Below are positions 45,029 to 55,184 of a stretch of 64,000 bases of DNA, piece after piece. The first letter of the stretch is position 1. Each line of letters starts with the position of its first letter. The position numbers and the translations under genes are program-made. Under the pieces are notes generated by a model. The model searched no databases. It was not told the DNA's origin and was given only the letters and a program-made list of their open reading frames with translations. The DNA comes from Rhodocyclus gracilis (GTDB taxonomy: Bacteria > Pseudomonadota > Gammaproteobacteria > Burkholderiales > Rhodocyclaceae). The stretch covers positions 248,001 through 312,000 of the forward strand of contig NZ_WIXJ01000002.1 of the NCBI RefSeq assembly GCF_009617575.1, written 5' to 3'.

Positions 45029-45619
45029 ATGCGGCTTCACTTTGGCGCTTTCAACTGCCCGCGTGAGGGCTGGATCAATACCGATGTCACCCCGCACGTA
45101 CATATTTCGCGCATTCCAGGGCTCGCGCGCGTTATTCACGCGCTCGGCAAGATGAGCGACCAGCGTCTCGTCGAACATCAGCGGGGCGTCTTCCGGAAAG
45201 TCGAGTATCTCGACGTCACGAAGCCCTGGCGTTACGGCAGTGGCAGTTTTGACGCCATATTTTCCTCGCATGTATTCGAACACCTACCTCTGCATGGCGC
45301 CCGGAACTGCCTCAAGGAAAGTTACCGTTGTCTCAAGACAGGCGGTGTGATTCGCCTCTCCGTCCCCGATTTGGATGCATATATCTCACGTTATCTTCCA
45401 GAACATTCACTGGACTGGGCCATCGGTTTTTTTGAGGCAAACGAAACCTCAGAAAAAAACATGCATCACTTCATGTACAACTTCGACAGTTTGAGCGCAC
45501 TTCTCCATTCGGTTGGATTTTCCTCTATTCAGAGACAGCACTATAAGCAAGGCCGATGCCCGGATGTAGAGAAAATGGATAACCGACCTGATTCACTATT
45601 TGTTGAAGCAATTAAATAA
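45029..45619 (+). CDS. SAM-dependent methyltransferase domain protein
   Basis: This 196-residue protein resembles class I methyltransferases of polysaccharide clusters. It has an N-terminal [15 protein letters not shown], then [20 protein letters not shown] with VFEHLP (the SAM-site region), then [16 protein letters not shown]. It is placed between gmd and fcl, 5 bp after gmd. Base composition is visibly lower in GC than in most of the window, suggesting later acquisition. It might methylate a sugar of the repeat unit, or act in another sugar step. The acceptor is unknown. Confidence 0.8.
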   Translation: MRLHFGAFNCPREGWINTDVTPHVHISRIPGLARVIHALGKMSDQRLVEHQRGVFRKVEYLDVTKPWRYGSGSFDAIFSSHVFEHLPLHGARNCLKESYRCLKTGGVIRLSVPDLDAYISRYLPEHSLDWAIGFFEANETSEKNMHHFMYNFDSLSALLHSVGFSSIQRQHYKQGRCPDVEKMDNRPDSLFVEAIK

Positions 45620-45623
45620 GCAG

Positions 45624-46616
45624 ATGAAGAAGCACGAAAAAATCTATATCGCCGGACATCGCGGCCTCGTCGGCTCGGCGATTCTCCGTCGTCTGCTTAC
45701 CGACGGGTTCAGCAATATCGTCGTTCGCACCCATGACGAGCTTGACCTCACCGATCAACAAGCGACAGAAAAATTCTTCGCTTCTGAAAAACCGGATGTC
45801 GTATTTCTCGCAGCCGCCAAGGTGGGGGGGATTCTCGCCAACCAGGAGTTTCCGGTGGAGTTTATCCGGGATAACATCAACATCCAGACGAATGTCATTG
45901 GCGCCGCCTATCAGCACGGCGTCCGCCGCCTTCTCTTTCTCGGCTCGAGTTGCATTTATCCCAAACTCGCCGCGCAACCAATTCGTGAAGAATCGTTGCT
46001 GACGGGACCGCTTGAACCCAGCAACCGCCCCTACGCCATCGCCAAGATCGCCGGTATCGAAATGTGCTGGAGCTATAACCGGCAATATGGCACACAGTAC
46101 CTTTCGGTCATGCCGAGCAATCTGTATGGCCCCGGCGACAATTACCACCTGACACATAGTCACGTCATCCCGGCGCTGATTCGAAAATTCCACACCGCCA
46201 AGCAAACGGGGGCCGCCGAGGTGCTGGTGTGGGGCACGGGTCGCGCGCGCCGAGAATTCGTTTTCAGCGACGATATGGCAGATGCCTGCGTTTATCTGAT
46301 GCGCCTTCCGTCTGAACGTTTCGCTGAGCTTCTTGGCCACACCACCCGCGAGAACGCTACCGAGATCGCACATCCTCCCATCGTCAACATCGGCGTCGGT
46401 TCGGACATGACGATCAGTGAACTGGCCGAGGCGATCCAGCACACGACGGGCTACCAGGGGCGTATCCGCTACGACGCGACCAAACCGGACGGTACGCCAC
46501 AGAAACTGCTCGACACTTCGATCCTCAGTTCGCTCGGCTGGACGCCAAAAACCCCGCTGACCGACGGTCTGCGTGCGTCCTACGCGGATTTCCTGCAACA
46601 GCAGACGCGTTCATGA
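45624..46616 (+). CDS. fcl: GDP-L-fucose synthase
   Basis: This 330-residue enzyme performs the epimerase-reductase step from GDP-4-keto-6-deoxymannose to GDP-L-fucose. It has the NADP motif [18 protein letters not shown]. Other signatures are [40 protein letters not shown] and [20 protein letters not shown] with the catalytic Tyr and Lys. The start at 45624, 4 bp after the methyltransferase stop, is preferred over an upstream TTG. Its stop overlaps the next start (ATGA). Confidence 0.95.
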   Translation: MKKHEKIYIAGHRGLVGSAILRRLLTDGFSNIVVRTHDELDLTDQQATEKFFASEKPDVVFLAAAKVGGILANQEFPVEFIRDNINIQTNVIGAAYQHGVRRLLFLGSSCIYPKLAAQPIREESLLTGPLEPSNRPYAIAKIAGIEMCWSYNRQYGTQYLSVMPSNLYGPGDNYHLTHSHVIPALIRKFHTAKQTGAAEVLVWGTGRARREFVFSDDMADACVYLMRLPSERFAELLGHTTRENATEIAHPPIVNIGVGSDMTISELAEAIQHTTGYQGRIRYDATKPDGTPQKLLDTSILSSLGWTPKTPLTDGLRASYADFLQQQTRS

Positions 46617-48142
46617 CGCACGCCCTGGCCGCCCAGAAACTTGGAGCCGACGCGCACCACGCCGATCTCTCCGGCTGGTTCGCGGTACTGGCGGCGACCA
46701 TCGGCGGCACGACACTCGGCTGGTACTTCAACGATCCGGGACTGTTTTTTGTACAGCTACCGATTTTCCTGATCGCACTGGGAGTCGGTTCCATCGCCTG
46801 GATCGGCGTCTTGCGTAATCGCTCGACGTGGCTACCGGTGTCCATGATCGGCTTTGTTTTTCTGGTCATGGATTTGACCCTCCGCTCCGGCTATGTGAGC
46901 GGCGGCAGCTTCGACATCCAGTCCGTACTCAAGGGAGTCGCCTGGGTATTCGTGCTGACGTATGGTCTGGCTAACGGCGCCAAAAAACTGCCGCAGGACG
47001 CCTTGCTCCTGCTCTTTTTCGCCTACACGCTGTATGCCTTCGCCAGCGCCTTCTACTCCAAGGCCATGCTGTTGGGCGTGGGCAGCGGCTGCGCGCTGCT
47101 CGCCCTGTCCACGTTCGCCGGCGTCATCGGCTCATGGGATCGAGCGACACTCACCCGCATGTGGGGGGGCATCTTTCTCGCCTGCGTCGTGATGGGGATG
47201 CTCTCCCTGACGCTCTATTTCGTCGCACCGCAAATGGCCATCGACATCGTCGCCGGGCCGAACCGCCTGCGCGGCGCGACCGGCTCTGGCAACAGCCTCG
47301 GCCCAATCATGAGCATCGGCATCCTGCTCGGCATCTACCACTGGTCCGACGCGACCAAGGCAAAACGATTCGTCCTCGCCATCACGCTCGTTCTCCTTGC
47401 TGCGGCGCTGCTCATGAGCCAAAGCCGCGCCTCGATCTTTGGCCTGATCGCGGGCATCCTCGTCGTCGCCGCGCTCGGCAATGTGCTGGTCTCCATCGTT
47501 GCGCTGCTGCTGGGGTCTGTGGCAATTTGGTCCTTGTATCAGCCGGGCGTCGTCGACAGTCTGCTCTCCGAGCTTGCCGCGCTGATCTCGCGCACGGGCC
47601 GGGTGACAGAGATCACGTCGTTCACTGGCCGTAGCGATATCTGGGCCGCCGTAACGCATAAATGGCTGGAGAGCCCCTGGATCGGTTTTGGTCTCGGCAG
47701 CCCACGCATCGTCATTCCTGAGGCTTACGCCGACCGCTGGGGCAACACTCACGAAAGCGCGCACAACTGGCTGCTGGAAAGCCTGATCAGCTTCGGCATC
47801 GTCGGCACCACGTTGCTGCTCCTGTTCCTCGTCGCACTGGGCTGGCGTCTGTGGCGACTCAAGAAACCCGACGCCTCATCAGCGAGCGGCGGTACGCCAT
47901 CCACCGACTGGCCGATGGTGCTCTTCATGCGCCGCTGCTTCGTTTTCTGCCTCGTCAGCGGACTTATGGAGAAAGCCTTCGCGGGGATGCCCAGCCCGTC
48001 CTTGATCGCCCTCAGTTGTCTGGCAGGCAGCTGCACCGCCCTCGCGCACCGAAAGTCGCGCCCTGTGATCGCTGACGACTCTGTTCCATGGCGCGCGTCG
48101 ACGAACACCAGCGTACGACGCCCCGGCGAGGCACACGGATGA
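46613..48142 (+). CDS. O-antigen ligase/Wzy-like polysaccharide polymerase
   Basis: This 509-residue inner-membrane protein has about twelve hydrophobic segments. The large outer loop ([51 protein letters not shown]) matches the Wzy_C pattern, with the conserved His in HNWLLE. It overlaps fcl and the next gene by 4 bp each (ATGA). It probably joins repeat units made by this cluster. Ligase and polymerase cannot be told apart from sequence, but the cluster context favours polymerase. Confidence 0.88.
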   Translation: MTHALAAQKLGADAHHADLSGWFAVLAATIGGTTLGWYFNDPGLFFVQLPIFLIALGVGSIAWIGVLRNRSTWLPVSMIGFVFLVMDLTLRSGYVSGGSFDIQSVLKGVAWVFVLTYGLANGAKKLPQDALLLLFFAYTLYAFASAFYSKAMLLGVGSGCALLALSTFAGVIGSWDRATLTRMWGGIFLACVVMGMLSLTLYFVAPQMAIDIVAGPNRLRGATGSGNSLGPIMSIGILLGIYHWSDATKAKRFVLAITLVLLAAALLMSQSRASIFGLIAGILVVAALGNVLVSIVALLLGSVAIWSLYQPGVVDSLLSELAALISRTGRVTEITSFTGRSDIWAAVTHKWLESPWIGFGLGSPRIVIPEAYADRWGNTHESAHNWLLESLISFGIVGTTLLLLFLVALGWRLWRLKKPDASSASGGTPSTDWPMVLFMRRCFVFCLVSGLMEKAFAGMPSPSLIALSCLAGSCTALAHRKSRPVIADDSVPWRASTNTSVRRPGEAHG

Positions 48143-49374
48143 AGCCACACAGGACGATCCGCCTCCTGCTGCTCACCCTCGCCCTGAGCCTTGTCAGCAT
48201 GGCGCGCGCAGGCGAAGGGATACCCGACGCTTATTTCGGGATGCACATCCACAACGCCGATGCAGGAACGCGCTGGCCGAATATATCGTTTGGCGCGTGG
48301 CGACTCTGGGACGCCAACGTCACCTGGCGAGACCTCCAGCCGGAACGCGAGCGCTGGAATTTCACGCGTCTCGATCTCGATGTCGCCATGGCCACGCTGA
48401 CCCACACGGAGCTACTGTTACCGCTGGCATTGACGCCGCAATGGGCGTCGAGTCGGCCCACCGAGCAATCGGCCTATGGTCCCGGCCATGCCGCCGAGCC
48501 GCTACAGATCGAGGACTGGCAACGCTACGTCGACACCGTCGCCCGACGCTACGCCGGAAGGATCGCTGCTTTCGAGATATGGAACGAGCCCAGCGATGCC
48601 GGTTTCTTCAGCGGCGACATCGATACCCTTATCCGCCTCAACTGCTCGGCCTACGAGATCATCAAGTCAGTATCACCCACCGCCATCGTCGTCTCGCCCT
48701 CTGCGAGCTACCAGCTAAAAGGTATCGACTGGCTGAGCAGCTACATAGCGCGCGGCGGGAAAGGCTGCTTCGATGTCATCGGCTTCCACTACTACACCCT
48801 CGCGCACGAAGCACCGGAAGCGATCATCCCATTGGTGCAAGCCACGCGCAGCATGCTTGCCAGCCACGGCCTCGGCAGCATGCCGATCTGGAATACCGAA
48901 TCGGGGTGGTACATCCTCAATGCGCAGAAGCCCCTGACCGTCCCCTGGCACGCCCTTGACCAACGCACAGCGTCGGCCTACGTAGCGCGGGCACTGATAC
49001 TCGGCTGGGCCAGCGGCTTGCGCCGTTTCTACTGGTACGCCTGGGATGACGGCAATCTCGGGCTCTTTGACACGCAAGCCAAAACGTCCAAACCCGCAGC
49101 GGCCGCCTACACGAAGGCTGCCGCCTGGATGCGAGGCGCCACGGACATTCGCTGCGGCACGCTGGTGCCAACCGGCATGCTCTGCGAAATTCGGCGCGAT
49201 ACCGGTAGCCACTGGGCGCTCTGGAGTACCGCTGCCAACTTCACCGTGCCGGTGCGCGCCACATGGCTCGGCGGAAGTCTCGAAACCCTTAGCGGAACGC
49301 GTAGTGACATCAAGGCCGGCAGCCGCATCGAACTCGGCCCTGAGCCAGTGCTCATCACGCCACGCGGGACCTGA
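48139..49374 (+). CDS. Secreted GH39-like glycoside hydrolase
   Basis: This 411-residue secreted enzyme begins at 48139 (ATGA overlap with the polymerase gene) with signal peptide TIRLLLLTLALSLVSMARA. It folds as a clan-A glycosidase: the acid/base Glu is E150 in FEIWNEPSD and the nucleophile is E254 in PIWNTESGW. The layout resembles GH39 enzymes such as PslG, which trims Psl polysaccharide in Pseudomonas. Here it could trim, edit or release the polysaccharide made by the cluster. The glycosidic bond cut is unknown. Confidence 0.87.
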   Translation: MKPHRTIRLLLLTLALSLVSMARAGEGIPDAYFGMHIHNADAGTRWPNISFGAWRLWDANVTWRDLQPERERWNFTRLDLDVAMATLTHTELLLPLALTPQWASSRPTEQSAYGPGHAAEPLQIEDWQRYVDTVARRYAGRIAAFEIWNEPSDAGFFSGDIDTLIRLNCSAYEIIKSVSPTAIVVSPSASYQLKGIDWLSSYIARGGKGCFDVIGFHYYTLAHEAPEAIIPLVQATRSMLASHGLGSMPIWNTESGWYILNAQKPLTVPWHALDQRTASAYVARALILGWASGLRRFYWYAWDDGNLGLFDTQAKTSKPAAAAYTKAAAWMRGATDIRCGTLVPTGMLCEIRRDTGSHWALWSTAANFTVPVRATWLGGSLETLSGTRSDIKAGSRIELGPEPVLITPRGT

Positions 49375-49385
49375 AGGAAGAGATA

Positions 49386-50645
49386 GTGGGAACGTTCGCG
49401 CTATCTCCGCGCCTCTGGACGATGACCGGCAACCTGGCGACGCGAGGCGCCGGTTTCGTCACCTCGCTGATCATCTCGCGCCTGCTTGGCGTAAACGAAC
49501 TGGGCGTCTATTCGGGCCTGATCAATACCGCGACCGCCGTTTCCAACCCCTTCGCCGTCGTCGTCACCAACAATTCCACGCTGCTTGCTTCACAGCATGC
49601 CAAGGCGGATACGCCGGCAGTCCTCCGCGCCAGCTTCCTCATTGCCGGTCTGTTGGCCTGCGTATCGTCAGCGTCACTCGCATTGATCTATCAGTTCGGC
49701 TTGTCAGACGCCAGCGCTTCACAGCCGCTGCTGATCGCTGCGGGCGTCGCCGTAGTCCTGAGCCAAGTCGTCGGCGGCGTCGCGTTGGGATTTCTCTACG
49801 GCCGTAACGAATTCGCTTGGCCGTCGAAGACAGCGATTTTCTTCGCACTGGTCACGCTCACGTTTTCGTACCTCGTCGTCCGCCAATACGCGCTGGCAGG
49901 TGCTTTCCTGCTCCTTATCATCCTCTCACTCGGCGCCCTCGTCACCCTGAGCACGCAGGCCATCCGCGCGCAAGGCACCGCGCCAGACGAGGACCACAGC
50001 ACGCCAGCGCACATCGTCGCTACCCGCTACCTGCGCTCGGCCCCCAGTGTCCTGAGCATTGCCATCAACAGCGGCGTGAACTGGGTGTGCACCATCTATC
50101 TTGTCGATACCGCTTACGGCGCCGCCGGCATCGGTGTGGTTGCCGTTGCCGGACAGTGGATGAACCTGATCATGCTCCCGGCAACAAGCTGGGGAGGCGT
50201 CACGCTCAAATCGATCGCGGACGCCATTAACGATGTCCATCATGCCCGTCTGCGCGAAGTCACGTGGGCACTGATGCGCAAAAACCTCACGGCGACGTTG
50301 GCGCTCGCCGCCGGCATTGGCCTGACTTCCTCCTTCATCGCCCACGCCTACAACCTAGCCGACACCGACCTGGCGTGGGTGATCTGCCTCAATTGCCTCT
50401 GCGCCCTTGTCGCCGCCGCCAACAACGTCCTCGAGCGTCTGCTGCTGGCACTCGACCGCCAGAATGCCTGGCTTGCCTTTTCGCTCGTCGGCTTCTCAGT
50501 GCAGTTGGCCGTCACCTACTGCTTTATCGGCGAGGGAGTCTGGATGGTCGCCGTGGGCGTCTTCGCCGGCAGTACCGTCCTCATGCTGCTGGCCATTGCG
50601 AGCACGTTCATGTCGCCCGCACTGGCGAGCCGGGAGGCGCGATGA
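49386..50645 (+). CDS. Wzx-like oligosaccharide flippase
   Basis: This 419-residue membrane protein of the MATE/MOP exporter type starts with GTG at 49386, preceded by GGAAGAG. Twelve or so membrane helices are evident. The N-terminal pattern TGNLATRGAGFVTSLIISRL with LGVNELGVYSG is typical of polysaccharide flippases. It would turn lipid-linked repeat units to the periplasmic face. It lies within the co-directional cluster and overlaps the next gene by 4 bp. Confidence 0.88.
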   Translation: MGTFALSPRLWTMTGNLATRGAGFVTSLIISRLLGVNELGVYSGLINTATAVSNPFAVVVTNNSTLLASQHAKADTPAVLRASFLIAGLLACVSSASLALIYQFGLSDASASQPLLIAAGVAVVLSQVVGGVALGFLYGRNEFAWPSKTAIFFALVTLTFSYLVVRQYALAGAFLLLIILSLGALVTLSTQAIRAQGTAPDEDHSTPAHIVATRYLRSAPSVLSIAINSGVNWVCTIYLVDTAYGAAGIGVVAVAGQWMNLIMLPATSWGGVTLKSIADAINDVHHARLREVTWALMRKNLTATLALAAGIGLTSSFIAHAYNLADTDLAWVICLNCLCALVAAANNVLERLLLALDRQNAWLAFSLVGFSVQLAVTYCFIGEGVWMVAVGVFAGSTVLMLLAIASTFMSPALASREAR

Positions 50646-51613
50646 TTTCGGTCGTCATCCCCCTCTACAACAAGCGATCGACCATTGGCGCCGCCATTGA
50701 CTCCGTGCTCACGCAGAGCGTCGACAATTGGGAACTCATCGTCGTTGACGACGGTTCCACTGACGACGGAGGGGAGGTCGTCAGCCGCTATGCCGACCCA
50801 CGCATTCGCTTCGTCAGCAAAGCGAATGGCGGAGTCTCGACGGCCCGTAACGAGGGCGTCGCACTGGCAGCGCACGACCTCGTAGCCTTCCTCGACGCTG
50901 ATGATTCGTGGCACCCAGAACATCTCGCCTCGCTTCTCGAACTGCGGGGCCGATGCCCGGACGCTTGCCTCTTAGGCTGCGCCTATTTCATCACCAACGA
51001 CGCCGGCCACACGCGAAAAATCTGCGTCAACGAGGCCGAGATCGATAGTGAAACCGCCGAGGTCGGCAACTATTTCCGCTTCGCGGCGGGGAAGGACCGC
51101 CCGCTTTTGACCTCTGCCGTAGCCGTCAGCAAATCCGCCTTGCTGGCGACAGGAGGCTTCCCCGTCGGCGTAGCGGCAGGAGAAGACATCATCACCTGGG
51201 CGCGTCTTGCCTACGCCGGCAAAGTCGCCTACTCCAAGCGCGCGACCGTGTATTACGTCTTGCCGGCGATTTCGCGCAAGCGTACCGCCCGCGACATCCG
51301 CCGCCCGCAACTGCCCGACCACGTTGGCGACGAACTACGCCGACTCGGCGCACAACGCCATTCGTTCGGACGCTCGCTCGACGCGTACCGCGGCGACTGG
51401 CACCGCATGCGGGCGATCCTCTTTCTAGAACTGGGAGATCGCGCGGGATTCGTTCGCGAACTCCTCATTGCCATTGCCACGAGCGGTATCGCCCTGCGCG
51501 ATTTCGCCAACATGGTCTTATTGCCACTCCCCGAAACGCTGCGCGGAGAAGTGTTGTCGCTCTGGCGGCAGCGTCACGCCATGCGTTCCCTGGTCAGGCG
51601 CCCCCGCTCATGA
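50642..51613 (+). CDS. Family 2 glycosyltransferase
   Basis: This 323-residue GT-A enzyme starts at 50642 (ATGA overlap). The N-terminus reads MISVVIPLYNKRSTIGAAID, with VVDDGSTDDGG, NGGVSTARNEGV and the metal-binding FLDADD near residue 85. GEDIITWARLAY near residue 180 is the usual ED acceptor-site motif. It adds one sugar to the repeat unit. The sugar donor cannot be told. Confidence 0.92.
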   Translation: MISVVIPLYNKRSTIGAAIDSVLTQSVDNWELIVVDDGSTDDGGEVVSRYADPRIRFVSKANGGVSTARNEGVALAAHDLVAFLDADDSWHPEHLASLLELRGRCPDACLLGCAYFITNDAGHTRKICVNEAEIDSETAEVGNYFRFAAGKDRPLLTSAVAVSKSALLATGGFPVGVAAGEDIITWARLAYAGKVAYSKRATVYYVLPAISRKRTARDIRRPQLPDHVGDELRRLGAQRHSFGRSLDAYRGDWHRMRAILFLELGDRAGFVRELLIAIATSGIALRDFANMVLLPLPETLRGEVLSLWRQRHAMRSLVRRPRS

Positions 51614-53973
51614 ATGCCGTCACCGAACACGAGGATGTAGCAACAACCTCCGTGCGCCGACGCGTGGCGCTGGTGACGAATCTGCTCGCTCCCTACCGCC
51701 TGCCCGTCTTCGAGCGTGTCGCCGCCGCCAACGGTATCGAGTTTTGCGTCTTCTTTTGCTGCGGCAAAGAGCCAGACCGAGCCTGGGAAGTCGAAGCGGG
51801 ATCGTTCGCAAAAGTATTCCTGCGGGAAAAATTCATAACGTTTCGCGGGCGCTTCATTCATGCCAATCCTGATCTCTGGATAAAGCTGCGCGAATATCAG
51901 CCGCACATCGTCATCACTACCGGCTTCAACCCGACGCATATGCTGGCCTTTGCCTACGCTCGCCGCTTTGGCCTACCACATATCGCTATGACCGACGGCA
52001 CACTGGCTTCCGAAGCCACGCTCAGTCCACTGCACCGTCAGGTGCGCCAGTTCGTATTCGCACGAACGCACGCATTCATCGGCGCCAGCGACGGCAGCCA
52101 CGCTCTCTATCGCAGCTACGGCATCGCTGACGAACGCATTTTCAAGTCACACCTGTGCGCCAACAATCCCGCCTTTTTCGCGGGCACGCCGGCCCCTAAG
52201 CGCTTTGATTTCATCTTCTGCGGGCGCTTTGTCGCAGTGAAGAACCCGCTATTTGCCATCGATGTCGCACGCGGTGTCGCTCAACGACTCGGGCGTCAGG
52301 TATCGATCATCTTCGTCGGCTCGGGAGAGATGGAAGCGCAGATGCGCGTCGCCTGCGAAAAGGCCGCCAGCGAAGTCGCGGCCACCTTCACCGGCTTTGC
52401 ACAGCAGGACGAACTGCCCGACTACTACGGCGCGGCGCGTGTTTTCCTCTTTCCCACCTTATGGGATCCGTGGGGAGTCGTCGCCAACGAAGCGTGCGCG
52501 GCCGGACTGCCGATCATTTCTTCGCCGGAGGCCGGGTCGGCGGGCGAAATCGTGCGTCATGGCGTCAATGGCTTCGTACTTACGCTCAACTACAAGGCGT
52601 GGGTCGACGCCGCCACGCGCCTCTTGTCAGAGGCCGATCTCTACGCTGCAATGTCCGCGCGTAGCCGTGAACTGGTCCAACCGTACACCTTCGATCACGC
52701 GGCAAAAGGCGTGGTGGACGCGATAGAGCACTGCCACTGGCGAGACACGCGCGATACGCCTTCCCTGCCTGCCAGCATCGTCGCCCAAGCGGAACCTCCG
52801 GCGACGATCCGCCGCGAATGCAATAAGCGGGTCGTCATCATCCAGCGACGGATGACGCATTACCGTATTCCCCTCTTTGAGTTGATGCGACGCTCATTGG
52901 CCGAAGCTGGGATCGACCTGATCGTCGTCTACGGCGACGCGACGGCAGAAGAGCAGAAAAAAAATGATGCCGGCACGTTGCACTGGGGAATCTATGTCCC
53001 CTGCCGCTACTGGCTCGGTGGACGCATCTGCTGGCAAAACGCACACGCGGAGACCCAAGCGGCCGATCTGGTCGTCGTGACGCAGGAAAATCGTCTCCTC
53101 TTCAACTACGTCATGGGGATGCTGCACCGCCCCAAAAAAATCGCCTTCTGGGGGCATGGACGCAATTTTCAGGCGAGAGACCGCAACTCGCTCAGTGAGC
53201 ACTTCAAACGCCGCGTGGCACTCACCCCGGACTGGTGGTTTGCCTACACGCGCATGAGCGAAAGCGTGCTGATCGGAGACGTCGGCTTTCCCCGCAAGCG
53301 CATCACCGTCCTGAATAATTCCATCGACACCTGCGCTCTGCGTCGTCTGCTCAACGACATCACGGACGAGCAACTGCGCGAAACGCGTGCTGCTCTGGCG
53401 CTGGGCGATGGCCCGGTGGGACTCGCCATCTCGTCACTGCACGCCGACAAGAAAATCGACTTCCTCATCGCTGCGGCCCATCGTATACGCGAACGCGTCG
53501 CCGACTTTCAGTTGCTCATCGTCGGCGACGGCCCCCTGCGCGCAACGGTCGAGCACGCCGTGATCGAAGCGGATGGCTGGATTCACTGGCTCGGCGCACG
53601 TACCGGGCAAGACAAAGCGAGGCTGCTAAAGCTCGCGCGCATCGTGCTCAATCCGGGTATGGTCGGTCTGGGCATCCTCGACGCGTTTGTTTCCCAGCGC
53701 CCTTTGGTGACGACGGCCTACGAGTTTCACTCACCCGAAGTTGCCTATCTGGAGCATGGCGTTAACGGTCTGATGGTCGCCGACGACCCTGAAACCTACG
53801 CCGATGCCGTCGTTGCGCTGCTCGCTGACGAAAGCCTGTACCGACGTTTGCAACAAGGCTGCGCCCGCTCCATCGAGTCCATCTCACTGGAGACCATGGC
53901 CGCACGCTTTTGCGGCGGCATCATCCAGTGCCTTGGCCTACAGGACGCCGCCCAGACGGAGTTGCTGGCATGA
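51610..53973 (+). CDS. Tandem family 4 glycosyltransferase (two GT4 modules)
   Basis: This 787-residue protein carries two complete GT-B units. The first (residues about 18-380) begins RRRVALVTNLLAPYRLPVFE and has FDFIFCGRFVAVKNPLFAID, FLFPTLWDPWGVVANEACAA and GLPIISSPEAG. The second (about 400-780) begins KRVVIIQRRMTHYRIPLFEL and has GLAISSLHADKKIDFLI, VGDGPLRATVEHAV and LNPGMVGLGILDAF. In the second, the usual 'PSxxEgFG.xxxEA' is weakly kept. One protein may add two sugars in turn, or the second module may be altered. ATGA overlaps are present on both sides. Confidence 0.9.
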   Translation: MNAVTEHEDVATTSVRRRVALVTNLLAPYRLPVFERVAAANGIEFCVFFCCGKEPDRAWEVEAGSFAKVFLREKFITFRGRFIHANPDLWIKLREYQPHIVITTGFNPTHMLAFAYARRFGLPHIAMTDGTLASEATLSPLHRQVRQFVFARTHAFIGASDGSHALYRSYGIADERIFKSHLCANNPAFFAGTPAPKRFDFIFCGRFVAVKNPLFAIDVARGVAQRLGRQVSIIFVGSGEMEAQMRVACEKAASEVAATFTGFAQQDELPDYYGAARVFLFPTLWDPWGVVANEACAAGLPIISSPEAGSAGEIVRHGVNGFVLTLNYKAWVDAATRLLSEADLYAAMSARSRELVQPYTFDHAAKGVVDAIEHCHWRDTRDTPSLPASIVAQAEPPATIRRECNKRVVIIQRRMTHYRIPLFELMRRSLAEAGIDLIVVYGDATAEEQKKNDAGTLHWGIYVPCRYWLGGRICWQNAHAETQAADLVVVTQENRLLFNYVMGMLHRPKKIAFWGHGRNFQARDRNSLSEHFKRRVALTPDWWFAYTRMSESVLIGDVGFPRKRITVLNNSIDTCALRRLLNDITDEQLRETRAALALGDGPVGLAISSLHADKKIDFLIAAAHRIRERVADFQLLIVGDGPLRATVEHAVIEADGWIHWLGARTGQDKARLLKLARIVLNPGMVGLGILDAFVSQRPLVTTAYEFHSPEVAYLEHGVNGLMVADDPETYADAVVALLADESLYRRLQQGCARSIESISLETMAARFCGGIIQCLGLQDAAQTELLA

Positions 53974-55184
53974 GTCTGTCGCCGCACATCACGCAGCCGG
54001 ATAACGACACCAACAAACTGCGCGTACTGCTCGTACATAACGCCTACCAGCAGCGCGGTGGCGAAGATGCCGTCGTCGACGCCGAACACGCACTCCTGCG
54101 AGAACACGGCCATGCAGTCGAACTCTTCCAACGCCACAACGACGAACTGCTGACGATGCCACGCTGGCAAGCCGCGCTCAACACGCTGTGGTCGTCGGAG
54201 TCAGCAGTGCTGATTACGCGAACGATTGAGCGCTTTCGGCCGGAGGTGGTGCACTTTCACAACACTTTCCCGCTGATTTCTCCCGCCGCCTACTGGGCTG
54301 TCCGCGCCGCCGGCCTGCCGGTGATCCAGACCCTGCACAATTTCCGTCTGCACTGCCCGCAAGCGATCTACCTGCGTGACGGCAAGGTTTGCGAGGAATG
54401 CAAGGGGCGCGTGCCCTGGCGCAGCGTCGTCCACGCCTGCTACCGCGGCTCACGCGCCCAATCGGCCGTCGCCAGCGGCATGCTGCTGCTGCATCGGGCA
54501 CGCGGCAGTTACCGACACGCCGTCACCCGCTACATCGCACTCAACGACTTTTGTCGCGAGACACTGCTCGCCGGTGGACTGCCAGCCTCACGCGTACGCA
54601 TCAAACCCAACTTCGTCGATTTCACCCCACCACCCGCCGATGCGCTGCGCAGCGGTTTTCTCTACGTCGGCCGCCTCTCCGAAGAAAAGGGAATCGCCGT
54701 GCTTTGCGCCGCATGGGCGGCGTCAAGAGGGCAGGAACTGCGCGTCGCTGGAGCCGGCCCCGACGCTGCCTTGATTGGGCAGCGAACGGATATCCGCGCC
54801 CTCGGCGCCCTCTCCGGCGCAGACGTCCGCCGCGAGATGGGCCGCGCCACCGCGCTCGTCTTGCCAAGCATTTGCTACGACAGTTTCCCGCGTACGCTCG
54901 TTGAAGCCTTCGCCTGCGGCCTGCCCGTCATCGCCAGTCGTCTCGGCCCACTGACGCAACTGATCGACGATGGTGTCACCGGTCTACTCTTCGAAGCAGG
55001 CAACGCCGATGAACTGGCACAAAAACTGGTCTGGGCCAGTGAGCATCCGCAGGCTCTGGCGGAAATGGGGCGACGCGCACGCGCCAGATACGAAGCGGAG
55101 TTCTCCGCTGAACGCAACTACGCGCAGTTGATGGCCATTTACCGCGAAGCCATCAGCGCCATTAACGAGGATGCCGACGCATGA
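53970..55184 (+). CDS. Family 4 glycosyltransferase
   Basis: This 404-residue enzyme starts at 53970 (ATGA overlap). The N-terminal acceptor domain contains VLLVHNAYQQRGGEDAVVDA, VVHFHNTFPLISPAAYWAVR and LHNFRLHCPQA, plus Cys residues in VCEECKGRVPW typical of a GT4 subgroup in capsule clusters. The donor domain has LYVGRLSEEKGIAVLCAAW and FPRTLVEAFACGLPVIASRL. It likely adds another sugar to the lipid-linked unit. Confidence 0.92.
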   Translation: MSLSPHITQPDNDTNKLRVLLVHNAYQQRGGEDAVVDAEHALLREHGHAVELFQRHNDELLTMPRWQAALNTLWSSESAVLITRTIERFRPEVVHFHNTFPLISPAAYWAVRAAGLPVIQTLHNFRLHCPQAIYLRDGKVCEECKGRVPWRSVVHACYRGSRAQSAVASGMLLLHRARGSYRHAVTRYIALNDFCRETLLAGGLPASRVRIKPNFVDFTPPPADALRSGFLYVGRLSEEKGIAVLCAAWAASRGQELRVAGAGPDAALIGQRTDIRALGALSGADVRREMGRATALVLPSICYDSFPRTLVEAFACGLPVIASRLGPLTQLIDDGVTGLLFEAGNADELAQKLVWASEHPQALAEMGRRARARYEAEFSAERNYAQLMAIYREAISAINEDADA

